DNA of 64,000 bases from assembly GCA_030710605.1 (NCBI GenBank), contig CP092869.1, forward strand, positions 11,743,425 to 11,807,424, given 5' to 3'. A model generated the notes under the pieces. The model was not told the origin of the DNA, ran no database searches, and was given only the letters and a program-made list of their open reading frames with translations. Shown one piece after another: positions 32,520 to 43,043 of this stretch. The stretch comes from Cordylochernes scorpioides (Eukaryota; Arthropoda; Arachnida; Pseudoscorpiones; Chernetidae). The translations under genes and the position numbers were made by a program. Numbering within the stretch: the stretch's first letter is position 1; each line of letters starts with the position of its first letter.

Positions 32520-33670
32520 TAATATATATTTGATTATTAAAAAGAGTCGAGAAAAATATGAAATTAATGAAAACCAACGTTACATATTTATAATTATATT
32601 TTTTTATTATTATAAACATATTAAGTAATAAATTATCTAAATCAACATTAAAAAGTAGCGAAATGGAAAGAAAATAGAGAAGTTAAGAAATGAAGTATAA
32701 ATAAAAGGGATTTAAAAAAGAGAGAGAAATATTCATTCTTTTTAATGAACAATAACGGGCTTTAACAATTCTTAAAAGCGGATTTTTTTTAAATTCTAAA
32801 AATAATGAATAACTATAATTTAAAAATTACATTATGATATATTATTTTCGCGAATGTATATATATGTACCAAAAGATACTTCTACCTTTAAAAATGCACT
32901 GAAACAATTGATTTTGTTAATCACCCCAGTACTAGATTACCTTATAGAGAAACCTTTAAGAAAAAGGCATTTCCTTATTGTGCAACTGTAAGTTTCTGAT
33001 TGCTTTCGCCACACACACATCATCTATCAAAATAAATATATTATATATTTTTTCCACCTTTGTAACAATTGATTAGAAGAATCAATAAAATTGTTTAAAT
33101 TGTCAAATTGTCTATCAGAATAAATATAAATTATTCGTTGGTTTTTAATTATTCCAGAATTGAATCAACGAATAGTTGATATTTATTCCGATATAAATCT
33201 TGTCAATACATGCAAAGTGCACAGTCTGCACTATTTAAAAAATATAATATGCATTATATATACTATCTACAATGAATATGGCGCCTCTGCCAGCGCTGCA
33301 GAATTTGGTGAAGAATCACCAGTGGGTCTCCAGCGACACCACGTATTTCGCAATCTTTATTCCAATAAATGGCGCAAGTCATTAGCAACTTTCAGTTGCA
33401 CGATAAGGAGATGCCTTCTTCTTAATTTATGCACCTTATCCCAGTACAATGTCACATTTGCCCATTTATTTCTTTCCGATTATCCTTTGTTTCTAAATTT
33501 TCTAAAGCTTGTGTTGAGGCATTTTCGTTATCATTACTAATGCGCCTGTTCTGGGGTGATGAGCAAATACATTTTAAAGGGAGATTTGCCTCTTTTAATA
33601 CATTGGTGTGAATGGTGAATAAATCAATTTCATTCTGTAGATTGAGTGTTTGATATTTGATTCACCCTTA
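32520..33670. other. AT-rich DNA without supported gene
   Basis: A 126-codon frame at 33160-33540 has no motif or favourable context and an overlapping alternative frame, so it is not called. Otherwise the DNA is AT-rich and featureless. Confidence 0.4.
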
Positions 33671-33805
33671 TTACAATATCATCTATGGAAAATGTATAGT
33701 TCCGAAGTATGTGTTGGTACAAATAATGATAAGGTACAATTTAGATAATAGATTAGAACTACAAGGTAATATAACCAAATCCAAATAAAATAATAGTTTG
33801 TGACG

Positions 33806-33835
33806 TTTCTGTAACAGCATTGTTACCATCATCAG
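33806..33835 (-). ncRNA. Hammerhead core, tandem unit 1
   Basis: The minus strand reads CTGATGA (33835-33829), hairpin TGGTAACAATGCTGTTACA, then GAAACGTCAC. Both conserved core strands match the consensus. Stem II has a terminal T-A pair then a G/A mismatch followed by GTAAC/GTTAC. Confidence 0.6.
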
Positions 33836-33963
33836 ACCAAATAATAAAGCCTCACACTCTATTAAATCATTTGGATTTGGTCTTATTACCTTGGCACAAA
33901 TAAATCCTTTGTAAATCATAATCTTCAAAAAAGCAAATATTTACAAATTAATAGTGTGTGACG

Positions 33964-33993
33964 TTTCTGTAACAGCATTGTTACCATCATCAG
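33964..33993 (-). ncRNA. Hammerhead core, tandem unit 2
   Basis: This has the same core as the unit at 33806-33835 (CTGATGA at 33993-33987 and GAAAC at 33967-33963). Being duplicated intact strengthens the case that the core is conserved. Confidence 0.6.
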
Positions 33994-34134
33994 ACAAAAG
34001 AATAAAACGTCACATACTATTAATTTATTTGGATTTGGTCTTATTACCTTGGCACAAATAAATTTCCTATAAATCAGAATCTTCAGAAATCTAGATATGA
34101 TCATTTAAAAAGGGTAAATAAGTATTTTGACCCA

Positions 34135-34535
34135 AGTTTTACCGCAAATGTTTCTTTTGAACGAAAAATCGTAATTTATTTTAAGGAGAAATAACGACTA
34201 TTTCTATCCTTAAGGATGAAGTACGAAAGGATGAATTGTGAAGAGTAACAATGAACGAAAAAAGTGTCCAGGGATGGGAATCGTCCAAGGTAGCCTAGTG
34301 TACATGGCATCTGCCCGGTAAGCGGATCACTGTTGGTTCGATTCTTATCCCTAGACACTTTTATTTTTCCAGATCACCATTACTCTTCACAATTCATCCT
34401 TTCATACTTCATCCCTAGGGATAGGAATAGTCGTTATTTCTCTTTAAAACAAATTTCAAATTTTCGTTCAAAAGAAACATTTGCGGTAAAACTTGGCAAA
34501 TGTCGTTTTACAACCAAAGCCGCATTATATTATAT
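34135..34535. repeat. Fold-back repeat with tRNA-like centre
   Basis: The left arm (34140-34270) and right arm (34360-34525) pair through TTTACCGCAAATGTTTCTTT and its complement. The centre holds a tRNA-like domain on the plus strand plus a stub of an inverted one (CCAGGGATGGGAATCG). Confidence 0.7.
34283..34356 (+). tRNA. tRNA-like domain of fold-back repeat, degraded
   Basis: It has box A TAGCCTAGTGT and box B GGTTCGATTCT, with loop CCGGTAA. The acceptor strands (TCCAAGG and CCCTAGA) no longer pair fully. It is clearly a decayed member of the family. Confidence 0.4.
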
Positions 34536-34659
34536 TGAAATATAAATATTTGTAATTATTCTACCTATAGATTGCCTCAAATCTCAGACAATACAAAAGA
34601 TAAACCTTTATTCAGACAAATACAACCAATTTGAGCATACCCTTTCACACATTCCTTAT

Positions 34660-35010
34660 ATTTTAATAAATATCATGGAACAAGTTAAATAAGCGTTTAG
34701 TTTATTTTTGTTTCACTAGATGGCGCATTGCTATCTAGAAATGATCATGTGAGAACGGTCAGGATATGCCTCTTTTATTTTTAAATATTGTAGCGTGGTT
34801 GATTTGTTTGCATAAGTTTTAGATTGTATTGATTTACATAAGTTTTTAATTATGTCATATAGCTATATAAATGCTCGTAGATTTTAAGATAGACAGTTAG
34901 AGAGAATAAAGTTCGGTTGGGTTTACTTCTCCTCGTGTCTATTTTTTCATCGCGACAATATCAACACCTGACCTTTTTTATATTTTTAATTGTTTTTTTT
35001 TTACTTATGT
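34660..35010. repeat. Penelope-type arm split by a solo LTR
   Basis: The sequence with TTTCACTAGATGGCGCATTG and GGTCAGGATATGCCTCTTTT matches the right arm of 20735-21015. It continues as CAACACCTGACCTTTTTATA after the solo LTR, as the uninterrupted copy does near 21030. Confidence 0.6.
34789..34957 (+). mobile_element. Solo LTR (169 bp)
   Basis: It starts TGTAGCGTGG and ends CGCGACA, with an AATAAA near 34906. ATAT directly precedes it (34785-34788) and follows it (34958-34961), a 4-bp target duplication. The uninterrupted repeat at about 21030 confirms the empty site. Its CGCGACA end resembles the LTR at 59901. It most likely arose by recombination between two LTRs. Confidence 0.8.
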
Positions 35011-35454
35011 TAGACTATAAAGACATCACGATTACACGCAAATAATTAAATGAATTTAACCATCGGCAGTGGAATGGACAGAAACAAGATTAATTAAAAT
35101 AAACACGAATAAATGTAGCAGAATAAAAATATATTTATCATTTGTAACTTTCTATTTCTAAAACCTGTGTGTGTTTTTAAAGAAAAATAATTTATAATCT
35201 AATTATTCTTCCTCCCCATTTATTAAATAATTACTTTAAAAAATAATTGGAGCGTAATTTAGTTTGATTTTCTGGTGAATATTATTGCTACAGAATTCAG
35301 TAGACTGAGCTGAATTTAATGGACTAGTGTGTGTTTAATTGGCAAACCAACAATGAAATCAGCGGAAATATTTTTCAAGTCATTTATTTTATTGGTATTT
35401 TTTATAATTAGAGTAATTGAATATCATAAAGATTGAGGCTGCCTGTGGCCGGCA

Positions 35455-35545
35455 TTCATAGTTCTTAAAATAAAAGATTCTTTGGCCAGTAAATCTTTTA
35501 CTGATTAAAGATTTACTGGCCGAAATGTCTTTTATTTGAAGAGTA
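35455..35545. repeat. Short perfect-type hairpin
   Basis: ATAAAAGATTCTTTGGCCAG...TAAATCTTT pairs with AAAGATTTACTGGCCGAAAT...CTTTTAT. The right strand contains CTGATTA...GGCCGAAATGTC, weakly hammerhead-like, but the fold-back competes with stem II. Confidence 0.55.
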
Positions 35546-35574
35546 ATTGAATAGTTCTATATATTTAAATCAGA

Positions 35575-35800
35575 AAAGGTATATCCTGACCACGTTCACA
35601 TTAATATTTAGATGGTAGAGCGCCATCTAGTGGAACAGAAATCAACTAAACGTTGATTTAAATTCTTCCCTGATATTTGGCCAACCTATTTTCTTAATTA
35701 ATCAAGAAAAGTCAACCCCGAACGCGTTTAGGAATGTTGGCCCTCGTCAGCATGGTGCAGACTACTTCTACGACCAAAAATATTTTGGTCCCAGAGGTAT
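35575..35800 (-). repeat. Penelope-type arm with hammerhead-like core
   Basis: It shares AGGTATATCCTGACC, GCCATCTAGTGGAACAGAAA and TCAACTAAACGTTGA with the palindrome at 20735-21015. Only one arm is present. Confidence 0.6.
35727..35750 (-). ncRNA. Hammerhead-like core (CTGACGA...TAAA)
   Basis: On the minus strand CTGACGA (35750-35744) is followed by GGGCCAACATTCC and TAAACGCG. The first strand is canonical, while GAAA has become TAAA, which would be expected to inactivate it. The related core at 20838 has the opposite defect. Confidence 0.45.
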
Positions 35801-36039
35801 TCTGAGAAATCAAGAAATGGGTATTTAAGGGCAAACTTGCGTAAATAGGATAAACATGTGAAAAAATATTTTCGTTATGGAGTGTAGGGAAAACTAATGG
35901 TAAATTAGCGGTTGGTCTGTTTGCGACTTGGTTACTGATCCGATTCAGCTAGTTTGAAGAGGAGATCAATAGACTGAGCCTTATTTACTGTCGAATTTGA
36001 TTGGAAAGTTGGCCTTTATATTTATAGATCAATATATAT

Positions 36040-36412
36040 TGATCTTTCCAATTAAAATAAGATCAGAAAATGAAAACCCAAATTTTAAAACCTAGAAGAC
36101 CAAACACATTCTTACAAAACAACAAGTACTTTTAAAAAGATAATAGCGATCTTTCTTTGGTGAAGATTTTTGAAGATAGAATATATTCTACCTTCAAAAA
36201 TCTCACCAAAGAAATATCACAGTTATCTTTTTAGAATGTACTTGTTGTTTTTTAAGAGGGTGTTTGATCTTCTAGGTTGTCAAAATGAAAATTTTCTTTT
36301 GTAAGTTGTGTTGATATGGTAGACATTGTCATTTTGTCAGGGTTTGACCTTAGTAGCCTGTCTACAACTCTCGCTATCACGGCTCTATTTGGGTTTTCAT
36401 TTTCTGATCATA
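36040..36412. repeat. Nested inverted repeat (fold-back)
   Basis: The inner arms around 36085-36178 and 36185-36285 pair through GAAGACCAAACACATTCTTA-type sequence, the AACAACAAGTAC block and AGAATATATTCT at the centre. The outer block AGAAAATGAAAACCCAAAT (about 36065) pairs with ATTTGGGTTTTCATTTTCT (about 36389). No tRNA-like or hammerhead part is seen. Confidence 0.65.
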
Positions 36413-36669
36413 TAGTGACTGGATTGTCGAAATTATTTGTTTCTTTCTCTGATTTTATTTAGGGCTTGTGGGGCTTCGGCGACTTTTTAAATCTATTTGG
36501 GCTTTAGTTCTTTTAATTCCTGCATTATTTAAACAAGAACATGGTGTATTGACGAATTATCAGGGCTGTAATTAGAGCTTGAAGTGTTATGTTTATTTAA
36601 AAATGTGCGTTTCTTGGTCTGTTGAAGATATTTTACAGAATCCAGGTACGCGCTCTTTTTTATATAAAC

Positions 36670-36821
36670 ATATTTAATGCGACTTATGATTGTAGAAAGA
36701 CATTTGAAAAATTATCCCGCATGTGTTTCTTTTGAACAAAAATCGGAATTTATTTTAAGGAGAAATAACGATTATTTCTAACCTTAGAGATGAAGTATGA
36801 AAGGATGAATTGTGAAGAGTT
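36670..36821. repeat. Fold-back repeat (tRNA-carrying family) running into gap
   Basis: The left arm of the family (GTAGAAAGACATTTGAAAAA, AAGGAGAAATAACGA, GATGAAGTATGAAAGGATG) stops exactly at the N run. Confidence 0.65.
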
Positions 36822-36921
36822 NNNNNNNNNNNNNNNNNNNNNNNNNNNNNNNNNNNNNNNNNNNNNNNNNNNNNNNNNNNNNNNNNNNNNNNNNNNNNNN
36901 NNNNNNNNNNNNNNNNNNNNN
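36822..36921. other. Assembly gap, 100 N
   Basis: A run of 100 N, probably a placeholder of arbitrary length. The assembly broke in the middle of a palindromic repeat. Confidence 0.99.
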
Positions 36922-37159
36922 GACAAGATTGTTTCTATTAGACCACCACGGACTTAGGAAATATTAGAAATACCCTACAATATCCTACTGAATGACTGCC
37001 GCTATATATTTACATATTCCTAAAGAAACAATTGAGTATGCAAAAATAATATTTACATTTCTACAAATATACAAGCATGCAAATACTCTACACTTATTTA
37101 ACTAATTTTATATATACAGTACGGTTTTCCCATGAGAGACCACTTTGAAACATATCTAT

Positions 37160-37320
37160 ACCTTTTTTTATGATGCATTAGGGCGCCATCTGTTATGAAA
37201 ATTCGAAACTATTATAGACGCGTATGATTCTCTTAAAAATTAAACAATATCAACTGTCCTTACTGCAATGGAAAAATTATTAGGAGGGTCTGTATATAAT
37301 AATTTCGAATTTTCATATCT
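37160..37320. repeat. Hairpin repeat, 'CTGCCCTTACTGCAATG' family, truncated
   Basis: GATGCATTAGGGCGCCATCTG and ACTATTATAGACGCGTATGATTC match 18605-18680. The inner left arm ACTGTCCTTACTGCAATGG is present but the right arm is missing. Confidence 0.6.
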
Positions 37321-37418
37321 ATTCATTCATTATCACACATAATCATTTTCATATATGTAAATTCTTAATGAATTCTTATGTCCTATATTTGTATAAATAT
37401 ACACGGAAGGATAAAAAA

Positions 37419-37638
37419 TGCTGAACTCTGTGCTTCCTTCAAATACACAGGGCTTCCAGCGCGCCTACGTCACGGGACGACGTGCAATTGAGGAGCTTCC
37501 AACCATTACCACTAGAGGCGCTGCACCTTTCCCTTCACTTCCTGTTTATCCCTTGTTCTGGCTGCTTGCTATATCGTGATATATTAAAAATTATATATTT
37601 CAATCTATTCTGCATCTGATTGAACCACCGATCCAACA
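37419..37638 (+). repeat. Copia 5' LTR
   Basis: The LTR starts TGCTGAACTC and ends ATCCAACA. It matches 41661-41682 plus 42846-43038 on the right apart from scattered substitutions. Confidence 0.85.
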
Positions 37639-37640
37639 AG

Positions 37641-37652
37641 TGGTAGCAGAGC
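37641..37652 (+). promoter_or_regulatory. Copia primer-binding site
   Basis: TGGTAGCAGAGC lies two bases after the LTR. It is close to the initiator-tRNA-Met-complementary site used by copia elements. Confidence 0.75.
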
Positions 37653-37756
37653 GTGGTTTCCTAGCTCTGTGGTTCAAGTTCTGCATATCCTCGTGAGCAA
37701 AATTCCTTCAGCGAAGCTACCTCCGCTTGCCCTCGTTGAAAAGTTGCTGCGTCATC

Positions 37757-40700
37757 ATGGCGGCCATTAGTGCAATAACGGCGGTGGTTGAAAAATTGAA
37801 CGGCCAAAATTACCGCTCATGGAAGTACAACATCAAGATGCTACTAATTGAGAAGGGCTTGTGGGATGTGATGATTAAAGATGAAGATACCCAAGATGCT
37901 CAACTAAAAGCTCAAAAGGATAGAGCTTTGGCTGTTATCGCGTTGTCGATAAATACAGAACACCAGATCCACATCATCGACTGTACATCGCCACAGGATG
38001 CGTGGAAAAATCTGGAACAGGTTTTTGAGCCAAAATCTCGTTCGAGGATACTACAGTTAAAGAAGCAGTTTGTGAACATCAAGCTTCAAACTGGTGAGTC
38101 AATGTTAGACTATTTGAATAGATCGAAAATTTGCACGGACCATTTAAAAGAGGCAGGTGCGGAAGTCGACGATCAAGATATAGCATACAGCATGCTATCA
38201 GGGATACCTGACAGCTTCGATACCCTGGTGATGTCGTTCGGAAATGTCGAGGACTCTGACTTCACATCGAACAAGGTTAGAAATACTCTACTCACAGAGT
38301 ATGAAAAAAGATCTGCCCGAGAAGGAGCAAGTTTAGGTCTCGGCGAAGCACTCAATTTTTCAAAGGACGACACTAGGAAGACTTCCAGAAAACAAGGAGT
38401 CAAGTGCTACCGATTTTCGAAAATCGGCCATATCGCCAAGGATTGCAGGTCGTCCATCAACCGAGACTACAAGGCGGATAAAAGCTACAGCAGGAAGAAA
38501 GACTCTTTTGAATCTCCGTCGGAGAATATGCTAATGGCCTTCAATGTAGTCTCTTCGGAAGATGAATTCATCTTAGACAGCGGCGTAACACATAACGTCT
38601 GTAAGAACCGACAATGGTTTACAAGTTTCCAGCCTACTACGTGTGAGCCCATCCAGACTGCGAGCGGCAACCTACAAGTAGAAGGAGTTGGAAATATCCA
38701 CTTGAAGATGTACCTAGATACTGGAACGCAAGATGTCACCTTGAACGACGTACTTTTTTTGCCCCAAGCAAGAAGAAATTTGCTTTCTGTGTCGCAAACA
38801 GAGGATAATGGCAAGCACATCAAGATTTGTAACCACAAGGCAAGAGTGTTCAATGACAACAGAGTGATATGTGTGCCAAGGAACCTAAACGGATTGTACA
38901 TCGTTAGAGGTAAGCCTATCTTACAAAATGCGCACTTAGCTAGTTCAAGTCCGCCTACACTAGAACTTTGGCATAAACGCTTTATGCATATCAATGCAGA
39001 CACTTTAAACAAGTTAGCTAAAAATAGCGTTGTTAATGATCTTGAAATTTCCAAAGGAGAAATGTCAATATGCGATGATTGCTGTATGAAAAAGTTAACA
39101 ATGTCGCCACATAAAAGCTCTCCATATAAAATAAAAACTAAATATTTGTTAGAGTTAGTACATAGCGATCTGTGTGGACCATTTCCAGTTGATTCTTTTG
39201 CTGGGTCACGCTATTTTCTAACATTTACAGACGATTTTTCCCGTTGAGTTATTGTTTATTTCTTAAAGCATAAAGATCAAGTTATTGATTACTTTGGCAT
39301 CTTTAGGGCTAGAGCCGAAAGAGAAACAGGTCATAAGATTAAACGATTGCGGACAGTTAACAGGTTAGAATATTGTAATAAAAAATTTTAACAAAAACTT
39401 GAGATCCTTGGAATAAAACACGAATTAGCGAATTCTTACAGCCCTCAGCAAAATGGCGTCTCGGAGCGTTTAAATCGTTCGTTACTTGACTTGGCTAGGG
39501 CGTCAATGCACAACGCTGTTTGCCACAAAAATTCTGGGCTGAAATCGCTAATTGTGCCGCATATATTAAAAATAGAAGCCTTTGTAGCGCTCTTGATAAC
39601 AAAGTTCCAGAGGAAATTTGGCTTTCAAGAAAAGTGATCCTACGTCATTTTAAAATATTTGGAGCTCTAGCTTATGCTCATATTCCAAAGCAAAACGAAA
39701 GAAATTCTACCGTCGAGCTAAAAGATGTATCTTAGTCGGATATTCAACACAATCCAAAGATTATAGACTCTGGGATAATGATTCTAAACAAGTGTTCATA
39801 ACTAAACATGCTAGATTGGACGAAAATAAAGTCGGTTTAAACCAGTTTAAGAATGACGTAACGGAGGGTAGCGAGGCTAAAAACAGTTTCGTATGGTTGC
39901 CGGAACCGGGCAAAGTTCTCCCGCCACGTGATCCTGACCTTCAACCAGGTTACGACAGTCAACTAGAAGTTCCGTCGACTTCAGAAGTTAGAGATATAGT
40001 GGGGGGTAGTTCTGATAATACTTTGAGCCCCCGTAGTCGAGAAATTGAAAGAAAAACACTGAATCTTGCAAATGTTGAACTAAATTTATGCGAGGTGTCT
40101 GAACCTCAAACTTTTGAAGAAGCTGTTTGCTCACCCGAATCGGATCTATGGAAAAATGCGATGCAAGAAGAGTTAAATTGTTTTGAAGAAAGACAAACAT
40201 GGGTTGTCACTAATTTACCTAAAAATAAGATGGTAATCCGTAATCGTTGGGTTTTTAAAATAAAAGGAGATTCTAAATGAATGGTTAGTAAATTTAAAGC
40301 TAAGCTCGTAGCCAAAGGTTACAGCCAGACACCCGATATTGACTTTAATCAAACATATGCCCCTGTTGCCAATTTCGGTATAATCCGAATGCTTTTAGTT
40401 TTGACCCAAAATGCTGGCTGGGTAAATAGGCATTTAGACATAAATAATGCATATTTATATGGGGCACTTAATAAAGAATTGTACATGGCTTTGCCACCAG
40501 GAATAAAGCTTCAGGATTCTAAAGATAAAGTTCTTAGACTTTTAAAACCTATCTATGGGCTTAAACAAGCAGCTTTTTGTTGGAATACTACGCTGAGTCA
40601 ATTTCTTGAAAAAGTGGGCTTTTCTAAAATTCCATCGTGCAATTGCATTTTTGTGCTTGACGATAGGGCAATCATAGAAATTTTTGTAGGCGACTTAGCG

Positions 40701-41451
40701 ATATTTGCTGTTGACCAGAATACACTTGACGAAATCGAGGATAAAATTATACAAGAGTTTCAAATTAAAAGTCTGGGGCCCATTACATTCTTTTTAGGTG
40801 TCGATATAAATTACGGCAAAGAGAGTTTGTCTCTTAATCAAAGACATTACATACAAACTTTACTTGAAAGATATAATATGTTCGAAGTTCGCAACGTATG
40901 TACGCCTTTAGGCCCAGCTATCATACTATCTAAAATAGACTGTCCCCATACACAAGCTGAAATAGACCAAATGTCTAATATACCATACAAAGAGCTTATT
41001 GGTACATTGTTGTATTTGTCCAATTGCACTAGACCAGATATCTCTTTTGCTACTTCTAAACTTTTCCAATTTTGTGGCATACCCAGGAAAGAAGCATTGG
41101 GAAGCTGCAAAACATATTTTGAGATATCTATCGGGTACTATTGGCTTAGAACTCTCCTATGTCAAAGGAAACAACAATAAAGTCGCAATGTTCACAGACG
41201 CCGATTATGGGAGTGACACAGATGATCGAAGATCCTACTCTGGAATGGTTGCAGTTATTGATGGGAATGTCATCAATTGGCGATCTAAAAAACAGCAATG
41301 TGTTTCGTTGTCTACCATGGAATCGGAGTATATAGCATTATGTCACAGTGCTAAAGAGGCCATCTGGCTCGGTCAAACCCTGTCTGATCTTGGATTTATC
41401 TCGTACTTTGCCAAACCACTCACAATCTACTGTAACAATCGATCAGTATAG
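37757..41451 (+). pseudogene. Copia gag-pol polyprotein, broken
   Basis: The first frame (start at ATG 37757, MAAISA; frame open from 37727) encodes gag, protease (LDSGVTHNVC) and the integrase zinc region and start of the core (WHKRFMHIN, CDDCCMKK, SDLCGPF), and stops at 39247. The zinc knuckle reads CYRFSKIGHIAKDC, with its second Cys replaced by Phe. The rest is spread over 39520-39735, 39792-40280, 40281-41180 and 40999-41451, separated by stops and shifts. The reverse transcriptase has RHLDINNAYLYG, but the catalytic YVDD box reads FVGD. RNase H ends the series (FTDADYGSD, STMESEYIAL). This copy cannot encode an active polyprotein. Confidence 0.9.
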
Positions 41452-41682
41452 ACTTTTCTAAGAATAACATTGAGAATAATCGTTCCAAGCACATCTCAGT
41501 TCAGTTCCACTACACAAGAGATAAGATAAACTCTGGTGATATCGTTGTCCAGTTTGTTAACACCTAGGAAAACATGGCCGATATTCAAACCAAGACTTTA
41601 AAGAAGTTGATGCACAGAGAGGCATGTTTCCAGATGAATTTGAAGTCGCAAGTGGGGGAATGATGAACTGTGTGCTTCCTTC

Positions 41683-42845
41683 TGTTGGCTTCCGTAGGCG
41701 TCCTTACTGGGATAAAGAAAGAGAGGATTCCATTTAGTTATTAATTAATATATGCATTTATTTATGGAGCGACCCGCTCCAACACAATAGTTAGAAAAAC
41801 AAAAGCGAGTGTATGGGAACAACAAAAAAACAAAGTCTGCCGCGTAGTGGTGGCGTCATCCTCACCAGCCAATCGGAGAGCGCCATTCAGATCTCGGTCA
41901 AGGTCGGGTGCCGGCGCCTACATTCGGCCATTCCTGGATTCCAATCGTCCTCGATTAAACTTTGCGTTGCAGGAACGTCGTGGGTTGCGTCGGAGGGTGT
42001 CTTCTTCTTCTGACTTCTCGTCCGGACTTTCTTCTGTAGTTGAATCATCTTCTTCACTGTGCCAAGACTTCAGTTGACTGATATGGGCCATTGTCGTGTA
42101 GAACCGTCCACCGGTTCTTTCGCTTAGCTGAGTCACTCTGTACGTGTCGCTTGGCAGAACCTCGGTGATTATCAAAGGTCCTCGATACTTGGGTTGCGCC
42201 TTGGATGGTTCACCAGTCATTTTGGGTACATGCCTCATCACTACAATTTCTTCTACTTCGAATTGGAGTGTACGGCATTTCTTCTTATCGTAGTACGTCT
42301 TCATGATTTCTTGTTTATTCTCAATTTGGGTTCTCACACTCTCTTGAATTCTCTCCGGCTCGGTCCACGGGTCCATATCTTCGTCGGCTAATCTTCTAAG
42401 TATCCCGTCGTGGAATCGAGGGGAATAGCCGTGGAGTGTTTCGAACGGTGTTTTATTCGTCGTCTTGTTCACCGCATTATTCAGGTCTCGCTCTACCTCC
42501 TTGATCTTCAGGTCCCAATCCTTCCGTCGCGGATCCTTTGTTGCTGCTTGAACACTCCAGCAATTCTTCTTTCTTCAGGGTTATCCCGCTTCTGAAATTC
42601 TGTTGGCTTCCGTAGGCGTCCTTACTGGGATAAAGAAAGAGAGGATTCCATTTAGTTATTAATTAATATATGCATTTATTTATGGAGCGACCCGCTCCAA
42701 CACAATAGTTAGAAAAACAAAAGCGAGTGTATGGGAACAACAAAAAAAAAAAACAAAGTCTGCCGCGTAGTGGTGGCGTCATCCTCGCCAGCCAATCGGA
42801 GAGCGCCATTCAGGTCTCGGTCAAGGTCGGGTACCGGCGCCTACA
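41683..42845 (-). mobile_element. Miniature gypsy element (1.16 kb) inside the copia LTR
   Basis: LTRs of 240 bp (41683-41922) and 245 bp (42601-42845) start TGTTGGCTTCC and end GGCGCCTACA on the plus strand. The right copy has a slightly longer A run. The 0.68-kb interior encodes only an integrase end on the minus strand. No clear target duplication is seen, and a few bases of the host LTR are lost. Confidence 0.85.
41918..42560 (-). pseudogene. Gypsy integrase C-terminal fragment
   Basis: The minus-strand frame (184 aa from the ATG at 42472, open further upstream) has NKTTNKTPFETLHGYSPRF, a typical post-catalytic integrase block, and YRGPLIITEVLPSDTYRV, the integrase C-terminal fold. Upstream near 42540-42600 another frame (NPEERRIAGVF) shows the junction of an internal deletion. 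The tail is acidic (EEDDSTTEESPDEKSEEED). The catalytic core is absent. Confidence 0.75.
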
Positions 42846-43043
42846 GTAGCTTCCAGCGCGACTACGTCACGGGACGACGTGGCATTGAGGAGCTTCCAAC
42901 CGCCACCACTAGAGGCGCTGCACCTTTCCCTCCACTTTCTGTTTGTCTTCCCTTGTTCTGGCTACTTGTTATGTCGTGATATATTAAAACTTATATATTT
43001 CAATCTATTCTGCATCTGATTGAACCACCAATCCAACAAAAAA

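Larger units (their letters stand above)
33675..34090 (-). repeat. Two tandem Penelope-type units with hammerhead cores
   Basis: Two copies about 158 bp apart share TGTGACGTTTCTGTAACAGC and GGATTTGGTCTTATTACCTT, the latter also seen at 83-103. Each contains one minus-strand hammerhead core. Tandem copies are a common arrangement of Penelope-like terminal repeats. Confidence 0.65.
37419..43038 (+). mobile_element. Copia-type LTR retrotransposon, defective
   Basis: It has short LTRs (220 bp on the left), a primer-binding site TGGTAGCAGAGC typical of copia and the polypurine tract AGTGGGGGAA before the right LTR. AAAAA flanks both ends (37414-37418 and 43039-43043), a 5-bp duplication in the mariner terminal repeat. 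The gag-pol order is copia-type: integrase before reverse transcriptase. The right LTR is split by a gypsy fragment. LTR differences and several frame breaks show it is not recent. Confidence 0.9.
41661..43038 (+). repeat. Copia 3' LTR interrupted by gypsy fragment
   Basis: The LTR parts are 41661-41682 and 42846-43038, ending CCAATCCAACA. About 12 bp present in the 5' LTR (AAATACACAGGG) is missing at the junction. Confidence 0.8.

Noticed and set aside
33160..33540. 126-codon ORF
   Set aside because: No family resemblance, poor context, and an overlapping frame of similar length.
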